DNA from: Symbiodinium natans
Lineage: Eukaryota; Sar; Dinophyceae; Suessiales; Symbiodiniaceae
Length of the DNA: 64,000 bases
Direction of reading: 5' to 3'
NCBI GenBank assembly: GCA_905221605.1
Contig: CAJNDS010002789.1
Span: 1-64,000 of the forward strand
Shown: in pieces, positions 22,415 through 34,145 of the stretch
Position numbering within the stretch: the first letter of the stretch is position 1
How the letters are laid out: the number at the start of each line of letters is the position of its first letter
The notes under the pieces: model-generated
Seen by the model: only the letters and a program-made list of their open reading frames with translations
Database searches by the model: none
Told to the model about the DNA's origin: nothing
Position numbers and translations under genes: made by a program

Positions 22415-23014
22415 CTTGGCCATGACTAAGTTTGAGGGGCTGTGTGGGCAAGGAATCCGCACAAACCTGGATGCTGCTCGGCTGCTCCAGCTTCTTGGTA
22501 TCTCTCACCGTCTCCCGAGCATCCTCACCTGCATCCTGCACTTGATGTGAGCTGAAAGAGCTAGTGCAGCTAGTGCATCAGAAACGCGTCCACTGGTTTG
22601 CCATGTAATCACACCGGATATTCAAACAAAATGGGAATGTGCCCTTTTTGCCACCCGCCCAGCACACTGGCACACCCTCACACTGCGGGACAACAATATA
22701 GCAAATTCTGCAGCTTGATTGGATTTGGGACTTTGGGAGAAGTGCCTCCTGCTCGGCCTAAACTCACTGAAAGGCCCGGTGAGTCCTTGTAACTAACTAC
22801 CTTTATTACTTAGGCTTTGGCTTTTGCTGACCCCGGGTCGGGTTTTCGACTCTCACCCTCGCACCGCTTGGGGCTTTGAAGGCTTGAGGCGGTTCGGGAC
22901 CAATTCGCAACTGCTGTGAGCATAACAAGGGGCTTCAGGATAAGGGTCGAGAGTCTACAGATCTTAAGTTAAGGCTTGATGAGCTTGGACTCTGCGGCTC
23001 ATTGGGGATGCCAT

Positions 23015-25534
23015 TCATGCGGCCTTCGATCGGTGGCCAGAACGACCCCGGAATCTTCTTGGTTCCCTTTCTCCATCCTCCTCCTCTTCACCTCCACAAA
23101 GCAGTCGCTCAGCTATCTCACTATGAAGTACGATGAAACGTGCTTTAAAGGGGCACACCGGGCAATTGTCTGGCAAGGTGCTCTCGTCGCCCTTGAAGTC
23201 GCCCATCCACTGTTGAAAGAGTGTAGGCTGCAGATCCAAATCTTCGTCTTCCTGTGCAGGACTGCAGGAAGAGGGCTGACAGTGAACCCAGCTAGCAGGC
23301 ACCGCTACATGCAAGGACGAGCCTGATGCACAGGCATCTTCCGCATCATCTCCTCTTCTGCGTATGCAGTGAAGGTCAGCTCAATCCTGTGGTCCATGCC
23401 GGCGTAGGCATCACCTCAGCTTCTCCCTGAATTGAAGCATGGACTCCATGGACCCAACACCTGACTCGAGCCCTAGTGCGGGAAAGAGCCAGGAATACCC
23501 ATGCAACAAGAGATGCCAAGAGGCACATCGCGTACAGGACCAGCTTGTTCTCGCCAGCTTTCGTAACTTGAAAGCGCAGTTTCTCTTCGATGCAGCGCTC
23601 CAGATCGAGCACCCGCTCGAAGTGCACTATCCGCTCCTTCGCACCAGAGTCTACCAGGAAGAGCCACCACTCTTCAAATTTGGCACCGGGAAAAAGCGGG
23701 GCGCTGACGGGCCCTTGAGCCTCGTCTTTTGCCAGATGCTTTCGACACATCTGAACCTTCACCGTGGCGACGTCCCCAACTACAATTTCGGACTCATCCT
23801 CCACACCAATGTGCGCTTTTATGAGGGTCTGCCCGATGTGTCCACAAAATGCCTCCACATCTAAAAGCTCCGTGTCGCTCAGTTGGCTCAGCTTCTTGCG
23901 CTCATCCGGCTCTAGAGCCAGAAACTCGGAGAGAGAGGTGACTGGCGGGGATGCATTCTGGCAAAGCTCCACGTGCTTCTCTGTGAAGTGTGGTATCTGA
24001 AGCAGCTGGGAGCTCTTAATGTCCAAACCTTGCACTAAGCAGCGCCTGAACTCGATCATGCCCTGAGCTGTTCCAAACCACTCTCTCATACAGGCCACCT
24101 CGATCATGGCTTGCGTAACCTTCATGGAGTGCCCCAGCAACTCATCCAAGTCTTGGCGAAGAGGAGCTGTCATCAGACCATGACGTCTCTGCATGTGAGC
24201 CCAGGTCAAGTACTGGTTTTTCATGACAGCCGGGAAAGTGAAGACGCGCTTCTTGTGCTCTATCACGTGTCCTTCAAACACCAAAGGGGTGGCGGGAACA
24301 TGGGGGTCCATTGCAAGTGTGTCTGCCCTCCTTCAGCATTCGAAACTAACCGTGGAAGCTCGGGGAACGAATGACAACTGTCATGCCGACAGCTGAAACC
24401 TGCCCTTCTCGCTCCTCCAAGCTTCTTGATGTCGGCGTTGTCCGTGGGGCGAGTGCCCATCAGCCGGCTTTCAGCACAAGCGGCCAAAAGCTCCGGACCA
24501 TGTTTTGCCCGCGCGGATTCAGCAATGTAGTACCTTACCCGGCAGAAAGCGAATGCAGCACGCCCCCCAGCCCTGCACCAGGCGTGCTTTCGTGACAAGA
24601 TGAGGCTGAGGGGGAGAGCGCGACACGGAGACGAGTTCGCAAGCTGAGGCACCCCAGGAACTGGAGCGTCTCGATCATGACCTTACAGGTAACTATGCTG
24701 ACTGGTGTAGCTTACGGCCTGGCCGCGAGAAGAGAAATGAGTCTAAGACGACGAAGCCAACAGCAGCCAGGCAACACCGTTCGCAGCAAAGTTCCTGGCA
24801 TTCTGGTAGTAGCAAATGAAGGTGATTGGCACCAGGAAGACGATCACGAAGAAGAACGTGCAAAGAATCATCAAATGGTTCTCCTTCTCTAAGAGAAAGC
24901 GAGGCAGACCAATGCCAACCTTTGTGGTCTGCGGGCCGTCCGGATTCCCATACTTCTCCCAATTCCGCTTCGCGATCTCATCCGTCAAAGCTTGGTACGC
25001 TTTAGTGATCTGAATGAATCGTGATGCAGCGAGAGGGTCGTCCGGGTTCTTGTCCGGATGGTAGATGAGGGAGAACTTGCGGTATGCCCGCTTGATGGCG
25101 CTACCACTGGCAGTAGGGGGCACATCCAGAATAACAAATGGATCAAACTTCTGAATTTCCTTTTCGTGACCTAACTGCGTCATTGTACCGAAGATGCCAG
25201 CCCAGATCAACGAAAGCGCCACAAACTGAAGAAGTGAACTTAGGGCCGCTCTGGCCGTAAATCTTTTGGCCTCACTTCGAGACTTGTCCACCTTTTCGAC
25301 CATGGCCGCTGTCCGGCAATAGCGCAAAGTACTGCCCTCGCTACTTCTTCGAGGGTATTCGCTGTCTGCATCGTGCCCTCGACGAACAAAACTGTAAATA
25401 AAGGCTATCGTCCAAGGCAGAGCTACACAAGTCAGTACACTGACGACGAAGTAGTAAAATGCTGTATCGTCATAGCCGAGCACATCTTCTTTGGTGTCCT
25501 CTTTCGTGAAGGAGTCTTTGAAGCCACCAGACAT
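23015..25534 (-). CDS. SEC63: Sec63 homologue, ER translocon J-protein
   Basis: Membrane J-protein of the Sec61/62/63 channel that recruits the lumenal Hsp70 BiP for protein import into the ER. Four exons: 25534-24795 (ATG at 25534), 24327-23525, 23414-23323 and 23251-23015 (TGA), giving about 624 residues, near yeast Sec63 (663). Exon 1 has membrane helices at about 26-50, 97-117 and 221-243, with a J-domain (about 130-200) between the second and third; the HPD motif is at 159-161, followed by the Sec63-typical KYGNPDGPQ and GIGLPRFL. Exon 2 is the cytosolic Brl region (AMIEVA, RRCLVQGL, LLQIPHF, then the P-LFPGAKFEEWW strand). Exon 3 supplies the DAYAGMD motif (usually DSYxGxD), exon 4 an acidic stretch. 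The last two introns are GC-AG (110 and 71 bases) and keep frame only with GC donors. The first intron is best read as AG|GA...AG|GG; a GT-AG alternative exists. Confidence 0.93.
23252..23322 (-). other. SEC63 intron 3, GC-AG
   Basis: A 71-base intron, donor CATCAG|GCTCG, acceptor GCACAG|GAAG, phase 0. Reading through the donor meets TAG after five codons, so splicing is needed to reach the acidic segment. Confidence 0.65.
23415..23524 (-). other. SEC63 intron 2, GC-AG
   Basis: The 110-base intron has donor ATGT|GCCTC and acceptor CTGAG|GTGAT. The join restores Met-Cys-Asp-Ala-Tyr-Ala-Gly, the conserved Sec63 motif. The neighbouring GT donor (GAT|GTGC) with the same acceptor would create ATG-TGA, a stop, so the GC donor is the one that works. 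Confidence 0.8.
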
Positions 25535-25899
25535 AGTCCGCTAGCCTGACGCCGTAGGTCGTGCCCCAACTCGTAGCTTCACACACGATGCGGAACCGTG
25601 CAACAACTGCAACAACTCACAAAAACAAGTGTAAGGTCCACACAGATCGGACGGTAAGGGCGTGCTATCACTCCATGCGTCACGATACGTGATATGCCTC
25701 TTTTCGGGAGGCATTTGAGCCGCTTCTGTCTGCAAATTTCATGCATCAAAAGTCTAGACAATGGTGCGCAGATGGGGCAGGAATTTTGATCGGCTTTCAG
25801 CTCAGAAGTGCAGCTCAACCCATCAACTTACTGGAAAATGCCATGGCAGAGAGCTTGCGACTTGTGCGTCTTTTTAAACATTCGCTGCTGCTTCTCTTG

Positions 25900-28680
25900 T
25901 CAAAGGTCATCGCGGCCTCGACCCTGCTTTGATGCCTGTAAGCTTGCAGTGGCAAACATAACATAGCTTGCGATGAGCTCCTCAGAAGAGACACTGCCAT
26001 CACCATCGGTGTCGTGGAAGCTGATGAGCTCTGCCAGTCCAGGTGCCCGTCCCTTGCGGCGAGACTGGCCTGCCATCTCGAGCTCTTGCTCTGAGATTCG
26101 GCCGTCTTTGTTGGTGTCAACCTTGTGATTAAAGTGCTTTGCAACCTTCCTTGCATGAGGCTCTGGTGCTGGGCGAACCTTTGCGCCGCTGCCGAGCGTG
26201 ACCAAGCTTTCCACCACGTGACCACAGCCACCGACGTCCTCGCCAATCAGCGCGAATCGTGGCCAAAATGATCGGTAGTAGGCTGCTGGTGTTGGCACCG
26301 CAAAGGTCTGCGAAATAGATGATGAACAGTCATCCCCTGTAGAGATGGTTTCATGAACCATGCCTGGATACACGACAACTGCCGAGCCATTTGGCGCTAC
26401 AAGCTCAAAGGTTGGCTCCCACTCACCACGCCTGGACGGATTCCTTGCCCCGTAGATCTCACCGTCAAAGTAGCCTTCTGGATGGGGCACGGCTGGCGGC
26501 ACCTCAGGCTAAGATGGTAAGGCTGGTAAGGGAATAAGACTTAACAGTGACCCTCCCTCCCCAACTGAACTGATATAAGCAACTGAGCAAAGCCACCATC
26601 ATGCGCCACTTGCGCTGACCCGAGAAGCAGAAGGACACTGTCGTGGAACAATGTGGGTCCTAAGCCAGCTTTCAAAAAATGGTGTCGAAACATGCAGGAG
26701 CATTAAAGATCGAATCTGGCAATCCCCATTGAACGCAGTGAGTGCTTAGCCCAGGGTCAACCCGACCCCTGCAAGTCTATGCTGAAGTCTACTGTTCGAG
26801 GTCGATTCGCCCCTTGAACGCAACAGGGTATATGCAACCTTAAGCAAGGGTGAAGTGACCGAGTAGAAACGGCTTGCCATACCACTTCCAATGTGTCTTA
26901 GCGAGAGTCGACAGATCAACCTCGGGGTTCTGCAATTCCTCAACGACTTAGCAACCAAGAAGGCCAACAAAGTGATGCGAATCAGGTTCGTCCCAAAAGA
27001 CACATAGGCCAGCATTCACTTGTTTTGAAGATCCAGTGTGTGTGTGTGTGTGAAACTTTCCCCGCGAGCCTCAGTACTCAGACTGCAACCACTCTAAACC
27101 AAAACAACCCCATCCATCTCCCAACTACTGGTGGCCCCTCAGTCGCCGCAGCCTTCCGTATTGCCTCTCCCCCCCCCATAAAAATGACCGGTTTGGACTT
27201 CAGCGAGTGCTCTCGTGTGGAAGCTCATGTAGAGCCAGCTGCAGCTGAGGATCCATGTGCGCACGCGCACCTGCTCCCTTGGGGTGAAACCACATCTCTG
27301 AGCTGTGGCCCATCTCCTCATTCCGGCTTTAGGGAAATGGGTCTCGAGGTGGCCTCGTCTACTTCCTGTAGCGTAGCAGATGAGCAACTAAATGCAACGC
27401 CAAAAGGAAAACATACTGTGATTTTGCATGGGGCCTTCGCGCTCTGCTCAGGAAGCCAGTAAGGGACCTGACTGGTCTCCAAGATCTTCTTGACGACCTT
27501 CTTTGGATCTTTGCCCCACTTTCGCTCTCGCTCAGCCTGATATGCCTTCGCAATGTCCCAATAAAATGGTCGCGTCTTTGGGGCCCCAACTGGATACGCA
27601 CCAGCGTCAGGATATGCCTTTGCCATCTCTGGCCAGTTGCTGTTCATCCGTATGCCGTTTGTTTCCTTGCAGTAGCAACGAAGTGTCACAGGGGCCAGAC
27701 TTGAGCGAAGCATGAGGGCACAATGAAAGCTAAGCGTCGCTGGACCCACCCTCATGGCGGATTCGCGAGTCGGGAAACTCTTTCCGTACGAAATCGCAGT
27801 CCCATTCCTGTGCGGGAAGATGCCAACATCAGCCATTGGCAAGCTTCAACATTTGGGCCTAAACCTGCCACGTGAATGTTCATGTTCGAGATTCGGCCAT
27901 CGGCAGACCACGAGCTCCATCAGTCACCACGAAAGGTCTTCCCTGCAGCAGATGCTTCTGGACTTCTTCGAAGCTCGTGTCCTTGTGCAACTCAGGCTCC
28001 AGCCGAAAAAATGGTCGTCGTGGACATCATGCACGATCACTCTTGCTGCATCCAAGTGACCGTCAGCACGGGCGCGTCAAATGTGCCGTAGTGCGCCAGA
28101 ACCTGACAGCGCAGCTTGGACTGGACGTCGAGCTGAAGCTGTTGTCTGGACGTGCTGCTTTAGAACTCTAGCGAAGTGGCTCTAAAGCAACTGCTGCAAG
28201 ATGGCTGCGCTCCTGTTGCCCTTATATGTCCGGAGTCACGGAGCTTCTACATTTTGGTTCACATATGGTCATACTCTTATCGCTGCACATTCTTAACCAA
28301 CCTGCACTCAAACGGAGTCGGACATACAAGAAGGACTGCACCTGCGCGACACCAGGGACTAGGAATCGGAGCTTGTTTGAACTGCTGCCTGTGCGTTGGT
28401 GAATGCTTTGGCCTTTGCTACCATTCCAGAGCAAGCCGACCGTCGAAGCCAAAAACCGAAAGAGCATGAACAAAAGCCGTGCTCTTAGATGCTCTTAGGG
28501 CCGCTTTGTGCGCTACTCGTGGCGGGCAGTGGGCGCTTTCTTTGGGGATGTGCAGCGCAAAAGTGGTGGACAACAATGTCAAAAAGCGCAGCCCGAAGTA
28601 AAGCCCACCTCCGCGTCACCAGATGCAAGCGCGCCGGTGAAGAACGCAGCTGATGCTGCATGCAGACGCCGGAGAAGCAT
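25900..28680 (-). CDS. JmjC/cupin-8-like protein with signal peptide and C-terminal EF-hand pair
   Basis: Proposed exons: 28680-28609 (ATG, 24 codons), 27981-27898 (28), 27665-27435 (77) and 26502-25900 (200 plus stop), all phase 0, joined at AG|G acceptors with one GT and two GC donors; about 329 residues. The first exon reads as a cleavable signal peptide (MLLRRLHAASAAFFTGALASG). The second has SFEEVQKHLLQGRPFVVTDGA, the N-terminal signature of cupin-8/JmjC folds. The third has WPEMAKAYPDA and VPYWLP. The fourth has the C-terminal cupin strand with the second metal His (YPGMVHET, about residue 179) and RSFWPRFALIG. The upstream HxD/E of active 2-oxoglutarate hydroxylases is not seen, so it may be catalytically dead or an exon may be missing. 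Two canonical EF-hands follow: D258-x-N260-x-D262 (DTNKDGRISEQE) and D293-x-D295-x-D297 (DTDGDGSVSSEE). Likely calcium-responsive and in the ER or secreted. The fourth exon is certain coding sequence; the 5' part is inferred. Confidence 0.75.
27036..27050 (+). repeat. (TG)n microsatellite inside the JmjC-like gene intron
   Basis: About seven TG units in the 932-base GC-AG intron 26503-27434. Confidence 0.7.
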
Positions 28681-29242
28681 AGCTACATACCGCTTCTCTA
28701 TCCACGACTAACATGGGCAGCACTAAATATTGCAACAAAGTATAAGCCTTTGCCATCCCCTGCCCTTGCGGATGCGACGCCAGCCCCTTCGTAGCCCTCA
28801 CAGAACTAAATCAGCAAATCGTTTGACAGACTGTGATGTTTTTCAGCTTGTACATCTGTGAGTTGCAGCGCCACACCTCCTTGAACACAGATTGCGCCAA
28901 GATGAACACATGGCTGAACTTTGCAGAAACAGATTGTCATCTTTCAAGCGTGCCAGTGGGGCGGCCAACATTGCGGTCGCCAAGCAGGGCAACGGCAGCC
29001 GCAGCTGCGTTGCAAGCTCCACCTCTCAACACGAAAGCATACGAAACCCAGCCGACAGCCGCGAAATGCAACCCCGAACAAGGCCGAGGCTGGTGGTGCC
29101 CATCAAGCATGCAGGAAGGTGGTCGCAGAAATGCATCTGGCCTTGCCGGATGGCTTCCGAGTTCATGACAAGGCCTTTCTAACAAGAACACCGTTGTATG
29201 TCGATAGGTCCAAGGCCCACCCGGAGACTCAAGGAGCGATGC

Positions 29243-29586
29243 CGGAAAATCCAGGGACACTTCTTCAAAGTCAACTTGCAGTTGGCCAGGAATGACGGAG
29301 CGCATCCAGTTCAATTCCAAGGCTGTTGTGCTATTGGTGTGAAAGATGACCACCGGGTAGTGCCAAAAGAACCGTGCCAAGCATCTGAGGGACAGGACCA
29401 AGTCCTTGTGCAAGACTTTATCCGCATTTTCCATCAGTAGGAAAACGACTACTCCTCGAGGACGAGACGACCCGCGTCTTTGGCGGGGGCCTGCAGCCTG
29501 CTTCTCCTTCAGGTGCTGGTTTTGTAGCTCCTCCATGCGCAACTTGTCGATATAGTACTCCAGGCACTCTTGAGCAGGAGAGTCTC
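29243..29586 (-). CDS. Glycosyltransferase-like exon (GT15/mannosyltransferase resemblance)
   Basis: The minus frame is open from 29647 to 28937. The best exon borders are acceptor CAAG|GAGAC (start 29586) and donor TTCCG|GC (end 29243). The segment GVVVFLLMENADKVLHKDLV, then LSLRCLARFFWHYPVVIFHT, then VIPGQLQVDFEEVSLDFP fits the first nucleotide-sugar-binding strand, helix and second strand of fungal KRE2/MNT1-like alpha-1,2-mannosyltransferases (GT15) and related algal enzymes. These add mannose to Golgi or ER glycans. An EELQNQHLKEKQ coiled stretch precedes it, as in the stem of a type II Golgi enzyme. The membrane anchor and the catalytic half were not located; frame after 29243 is probably intron. 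Family assignment is from pattern only. Confidence 0.5.
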
Positions 29587-29649
29587 CTTGATAATCTATC
29601 TGTAAATGCCCATTTGCCTTAGCAACACGGGCGAAAAATGCCAGCAAAA

Positions 29650-30165
29650 GTGCCCCAGAAGCATGCTTATTCTCTCGATGGCCCGATTGTATACTTTCGG
29701 GTGCATTCGTAGGTATTGGGGCCTTCTAGCGATGCTCTGATCTGCCGTGTCTGACCCTGTGTGGCTGAAGAGTGTGTGCCAGCTGCGTACGCTATCTACT
29801 GGGCCAAGGATCGACTTCAATGATTGGTGCCGGAGAGTTCGGCTCCTCTGCCGCCTGCACACGGCCGCCTCGCCAGTACGAGGCCGCCCCGAAGGCTGCC
29901 GCATCGTCGCCGAGAGCCTCAAGCCGGCCGAAGTTGGAAAGTTGCTTTCAAATTGTAAGCCTTATATAAATATCTGAATCCAGGTATGTAAGGACTAACA
30001 GCAACACGGCATCCTAAACTGTACGGGGCTTTTTAGCAACGGTGTCTGCCTGTCTCAGTGGCTGCAGCAGCAGCCATGAGCGCATGGCCGGCCTGGCCAA
30101 GCACGGCAGGAAGCCATACAAAGGACGGCTGCGAGCGCATCCATCTTCACGGACAGCGGCAGCAA
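29650..30165. other. Intergenic stretch before the duplication
   Basis: It should hold the 5' exons of the glycosyltransferase-like gene, but no signal-anchor exon could be identified. Nothing else was seen. Confidence 0.35.
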
Positions 30166-31142
30166 GGCTTGAGCCGGGTTGTCGGCAGTTTACGAGTCAC
30201 TGATCTACCATCCGCGAGGTGAGAATGCATGTTTCGTGCATGTTTGACAAACTACGATAGTCGAAGTTCTCATGCATGGGGCACAGGCGAAGACTCTTTT
30301 TTTCAGTTGGACAGTGGCGCGCCGGTGCTTTGCGGCACAGCACATACCAAAACTTGCCGGCGCGACTGTGCAATCGCAATCAGTGAATCTTGCAGCAGCT
30401 GCAAAGGTCACAGGACTTGGGATAGTGGCTTCTCATGGTCCTCTGTGAAGAGCAGTCGTGAGGTAATGCCTCAATACTCCGCCGGACTCCGCCGGTGCAG
30501 TACATAAACATGTGTTCCAAGATCACCCGCAATCCGCAGCACTGAGGTCACTAAGGGGGGCGCACAATTCGTGCCTGGGAAGTTCTGAATCTGAAAGCAC
30601 CTGCACACTTGTTTGCAAGAATTTCCCGACGTCTTGCCAGACGGTTCAATTTTCTGTGAATTCCCTCAGAGGACCACTCTCTTTTGCCTTCTGGGAAGAA
30701 GGAGAACGAACGACATTGATCCCCTCACAAGTGCGATCGCTAGATCATCGCCACTCACACCATACTCTCACATCATCCCGCTTGCGTTCTCAACAGGCCT
30801 CTCAACAGGCCAACAGTCAGCACATGTCGGGACAATTCCACAACCTTACACACCCTCACCTCGGGCGTGGTAAGCCGTGCAGGGTGATGCGGCGTTTCAC
30901 AGTGGCCACCTCGCCGTCCTGGCTGAAACCTGGCAGCAAAACAAAGGCACCGAAAGCACAACGCTGACGTCATTCTAACATCGTCATGACATCAGTCTTT
31001 GACGGTCATGGCGACCCCGAGATGCGCAATTCGAATTTGCGCAGAGTTTGCAGCTGAACTTGAATTACTTGCTTGTCCTTCAGACGATTCCTGATTGCAT
31101 GTTCTCTGCTGTGCGACACAAGCCGTCCTACGCTGTATATGG

Positions 31143-31400
31143 CTGTTTATGGGTTTGTTCGATAATGGGGGGGGGGGGGGTGCGGGCGACAGGTGTTGGG
31201 ATCAGGGTATGTTTCGCGGTATGCTTCGGGTATGTTTCGCGGCATCATGGGCTACTTTACCTGCAATTTCGGGGGTATGTTACGGCGTATGTTTCGGGGG
31301 TATGTTTCGGGGGTGTGTTTCAGGGTATATGTTTCGCCGGTGTGCAACCTGTGTGCCCTTCTTAAACCTGGGCCCCCCCAAAAATGGACAAACCCAAATG
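31143..31400 (+). repeat. Copy-1-only insertion with GTATGTTTCGGG minisatellite
   Basis: Copy 2 reads straight through at 47277-47280. In copy 1 about 255 bases intervene, starting with a G-run near 31167 and carrying repeated GGGTATGTTTCG(C/G)GG units between 31206 and 31345 at 11-30 base spacing, ending with CCTGGGCCCCCCC. No clear target duplication is visible. Confidence 0.75.
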
Positions 31401-34116
31401 GCATGCATGAACGCCGCGCCTGATTTACCAGATGGCTCTGTGATCTGAGGCTCGCGCAGACGAGCTGGGAGATGTGGCTGTTGTGGATGTTCTTGAAGGT
31501 CACTGCCTCCAGCCCACTTCAGCTAATGCATGCAAGCCCGACCCCATTGCCTGTCAACTACAAAAATCAAAGGCTCGAGATGACATTTTGACATCATTGC
31601 TTCTTGCCTCTTCATCTGCAGGGAAGGAAACAGAAGTTCGGGTGTGACGAGCTGCGTGTCGAGTTCAGCGCTGTCGGACCTCAGCCAACAAGCAGTGCCC
31701 CCCTCATCGCAGGCAAGTCAGGTCAGCCGAGACAGCCCACGGACTTCGTTCAGATAGCTCAGGCCCGGACTGTGAAAAGCCGTGTCCAACTACTTGACCA
31801 GTGCAAAACACGACGAGCTGCCACACATCTCTGTAGAAGTGAGCTTGTTGCTCGGCCGGCTGGCCAAGAATTCCCGCTCCGCACAGGCCAGTCTGGCCAG
31901 CCTGCCCTTCAGCCTCGCCGTGCGTAAGAAGCACTGCAGGCGCTGCAGGCTGGCCGGAGGAAGGCCGGAAGCTCGGGAACAGCTACTGAGGGAACCACAT
32001 GTAGACGGACGCATGCGCCGGTTTGGGAGGAAGAAACCTCTGTGAAGGGTGGAGGCAGCGACTCAAGGCAAGGTCATGTCAAGGTCCAGTCTTCCATGGC
32101 AGTGCACCAGCTAAAGGAAAGTCGGCAAACGACATGTGGATTCGCTTCATGCCCACGCGGTCTACTCTTCTAGGCCTTCCGCCCGGAGGTGAACTCAGCT
32201 CAGCGACAGCAGTGTGTAAGAGCAGCTCTGCCACTTGGTGACGAAGTCAAGACAAACGCTGACGTGGAGCAACGACAGCGGGGAGCCGGCTTATCACAAA
32301 ACAGCCCCTCAATCTCACGATCTCAGCCAAGACCCGCTAGGATGAGTCAGCTGCCAGGTCAAGTGGCCCCCCGCAAAGACATGTGGTCAACATGCTTGAA
32401 ACCTGCGCATGCTGACTGATCATAACCGGCATGGTCTCCGCAATGGTGTATTTGGCTCTATAGGTGGACCTCAAAATACCGGTGCACGAGGCTTCTTCTG
32501 AACTTCTTCAGCTTCCTGCTCTGAAGCGCCTGTCACAGAGGCATCCGACAGTGGCGGACCCCGCCAGCAAAGCTGCAAGCAGGCTCTGAGAAAGTTGGTT
32601 CAGCCAAGGCTTCAAGACAACGTGTAGAGTAGCCCGTGATGCCGAGAGCAGCGTGGCCGTCCAGTAGGAGCGAGTCCAGCTGCACTGGAATCGATCGCAT
32701 GGACTCACACTTGCGCTGTGGGGTAAGCGCGGGAGAAAGCGGCTGGCAAAGTGCAAATTGCTAATCTCCAGAGGCCCCCTGTCTCTCAACGGTGGGTGCT
32801 GCGGGAACCCATTTTCTGGAAGCCCAGTGCAGCACCTACAACGGCGGAGTCACTCTGAATAACAGCCCCGCGCAAGCACCGAGGACAAGCACAACCCACC
32901 GCTTGTTCATGGGCTTGCTGATGTGCCCCTGGATGTGCCCCCTCGGCCCGTGCGCAGCAGCTCGAACCACGGAATGTCTTGATCCTGGTCGACTGCGTTC
33001 CAGCCACACCGCGACTGACTAGAAGGAGCTGTCGGACTGCGAAACCACGTAATCTACTCTAACACAAGCGTGAAGTAAGCGTGAACATCTCCTGCACGGA
33101 GCTGAGGTCACACGGAATCGCAGACTTCTGACAGCCATCATTGGCACATTGACATAACTCCGCTAGCTCTCTCAGAGGCTAGCTTTCGTGACTTGTGACT
33201 AGTTCATGCGGAGGTCAAACCTCACCTCACATTCTCCACGTTGCCTTGCGAAGCCAAAAAAGCGCTCGCTAGAACGATACAAGTTTGGCAAAAAAGGTGC
33301 ATCATGGCATTTTCAACTGGACAAGGAAAGATGAAGGAACCTTCCTTTCTGGGGTTGCTAAACACATTCTGCAAGTTGCCTGCTTCATTGCTGAGGCTGT
33401 CGCAAAGCGCATCGAGCTTTGCTTGCTATAAGGTCTTTCTGCCCGGGCACGGGCGGCCATCCCAGCGCCGCGATGTCCAAGCAAACTCGTGTCACTGCTT
33501 TGAAAGAACCGCACTACACTGTAGCTGCACTGACTACGCTGCTCTAAGTCTCAGCCGGCTCATACAGTTCCTGCAGGACTTCTCTACGGTGAAGAAAGGC
33601 ACCAATGCCGGGCTTCGGAAGCTGCGCGCCGTGGCCGCTTTTTCTAACGTCGGCTGCTGGAGGGCGCCGTTTTCGAGGGTCTTCGGAAATCTGCCTTCTT
33701 CAGCGCCTCAACGCATGAATGTGCAGATGAGGCTTCGCACAGCTCTGCTTTGCAACGCTGCATCCCACATCATCCCGCCATCTGCACCGACACCAAGAAG
33801 GCAAGGAAAAGATGCCCTGCCTGGGCAAAGGTTGTGGCAAGCCCACACGTAGCATCCCTGGAGTTAGCAACGCCTCGCAAAATGCCTATTGGCATCTCTC
33901 ACCCGCCAATCCTCGCCGCTGTCTTTAAGTGTCGCGTCGTAAGTCTAAGCAGCCATATCAAGCAAGGCCACGCACGCAAGAGGTTTGATGGACACATCTT
34001 CAGAAGCGGCTATGGCACGCCAAAAGTCGCACGCTGGTTCCCTACTTGTGGGCCTATAACAGCAGCGAATGGCTCGTGGCGGATGTGGAGGGAGCTTCGT
34101 CGGCAAGTGATGCAAG

Positions 34117-34145
34117 CTTAGCTGGCTTAGCTGGCTTAGCTGGCG
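34117..34145 (+). repeat. GGCTTAGCT repeat, short allele in copy 1
   Basis: About three 9-bp units before GGCGCTGCTCACGCC. The matching place in copy 2 (49917-49990) has about twice as many. Confidence 0.8.
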
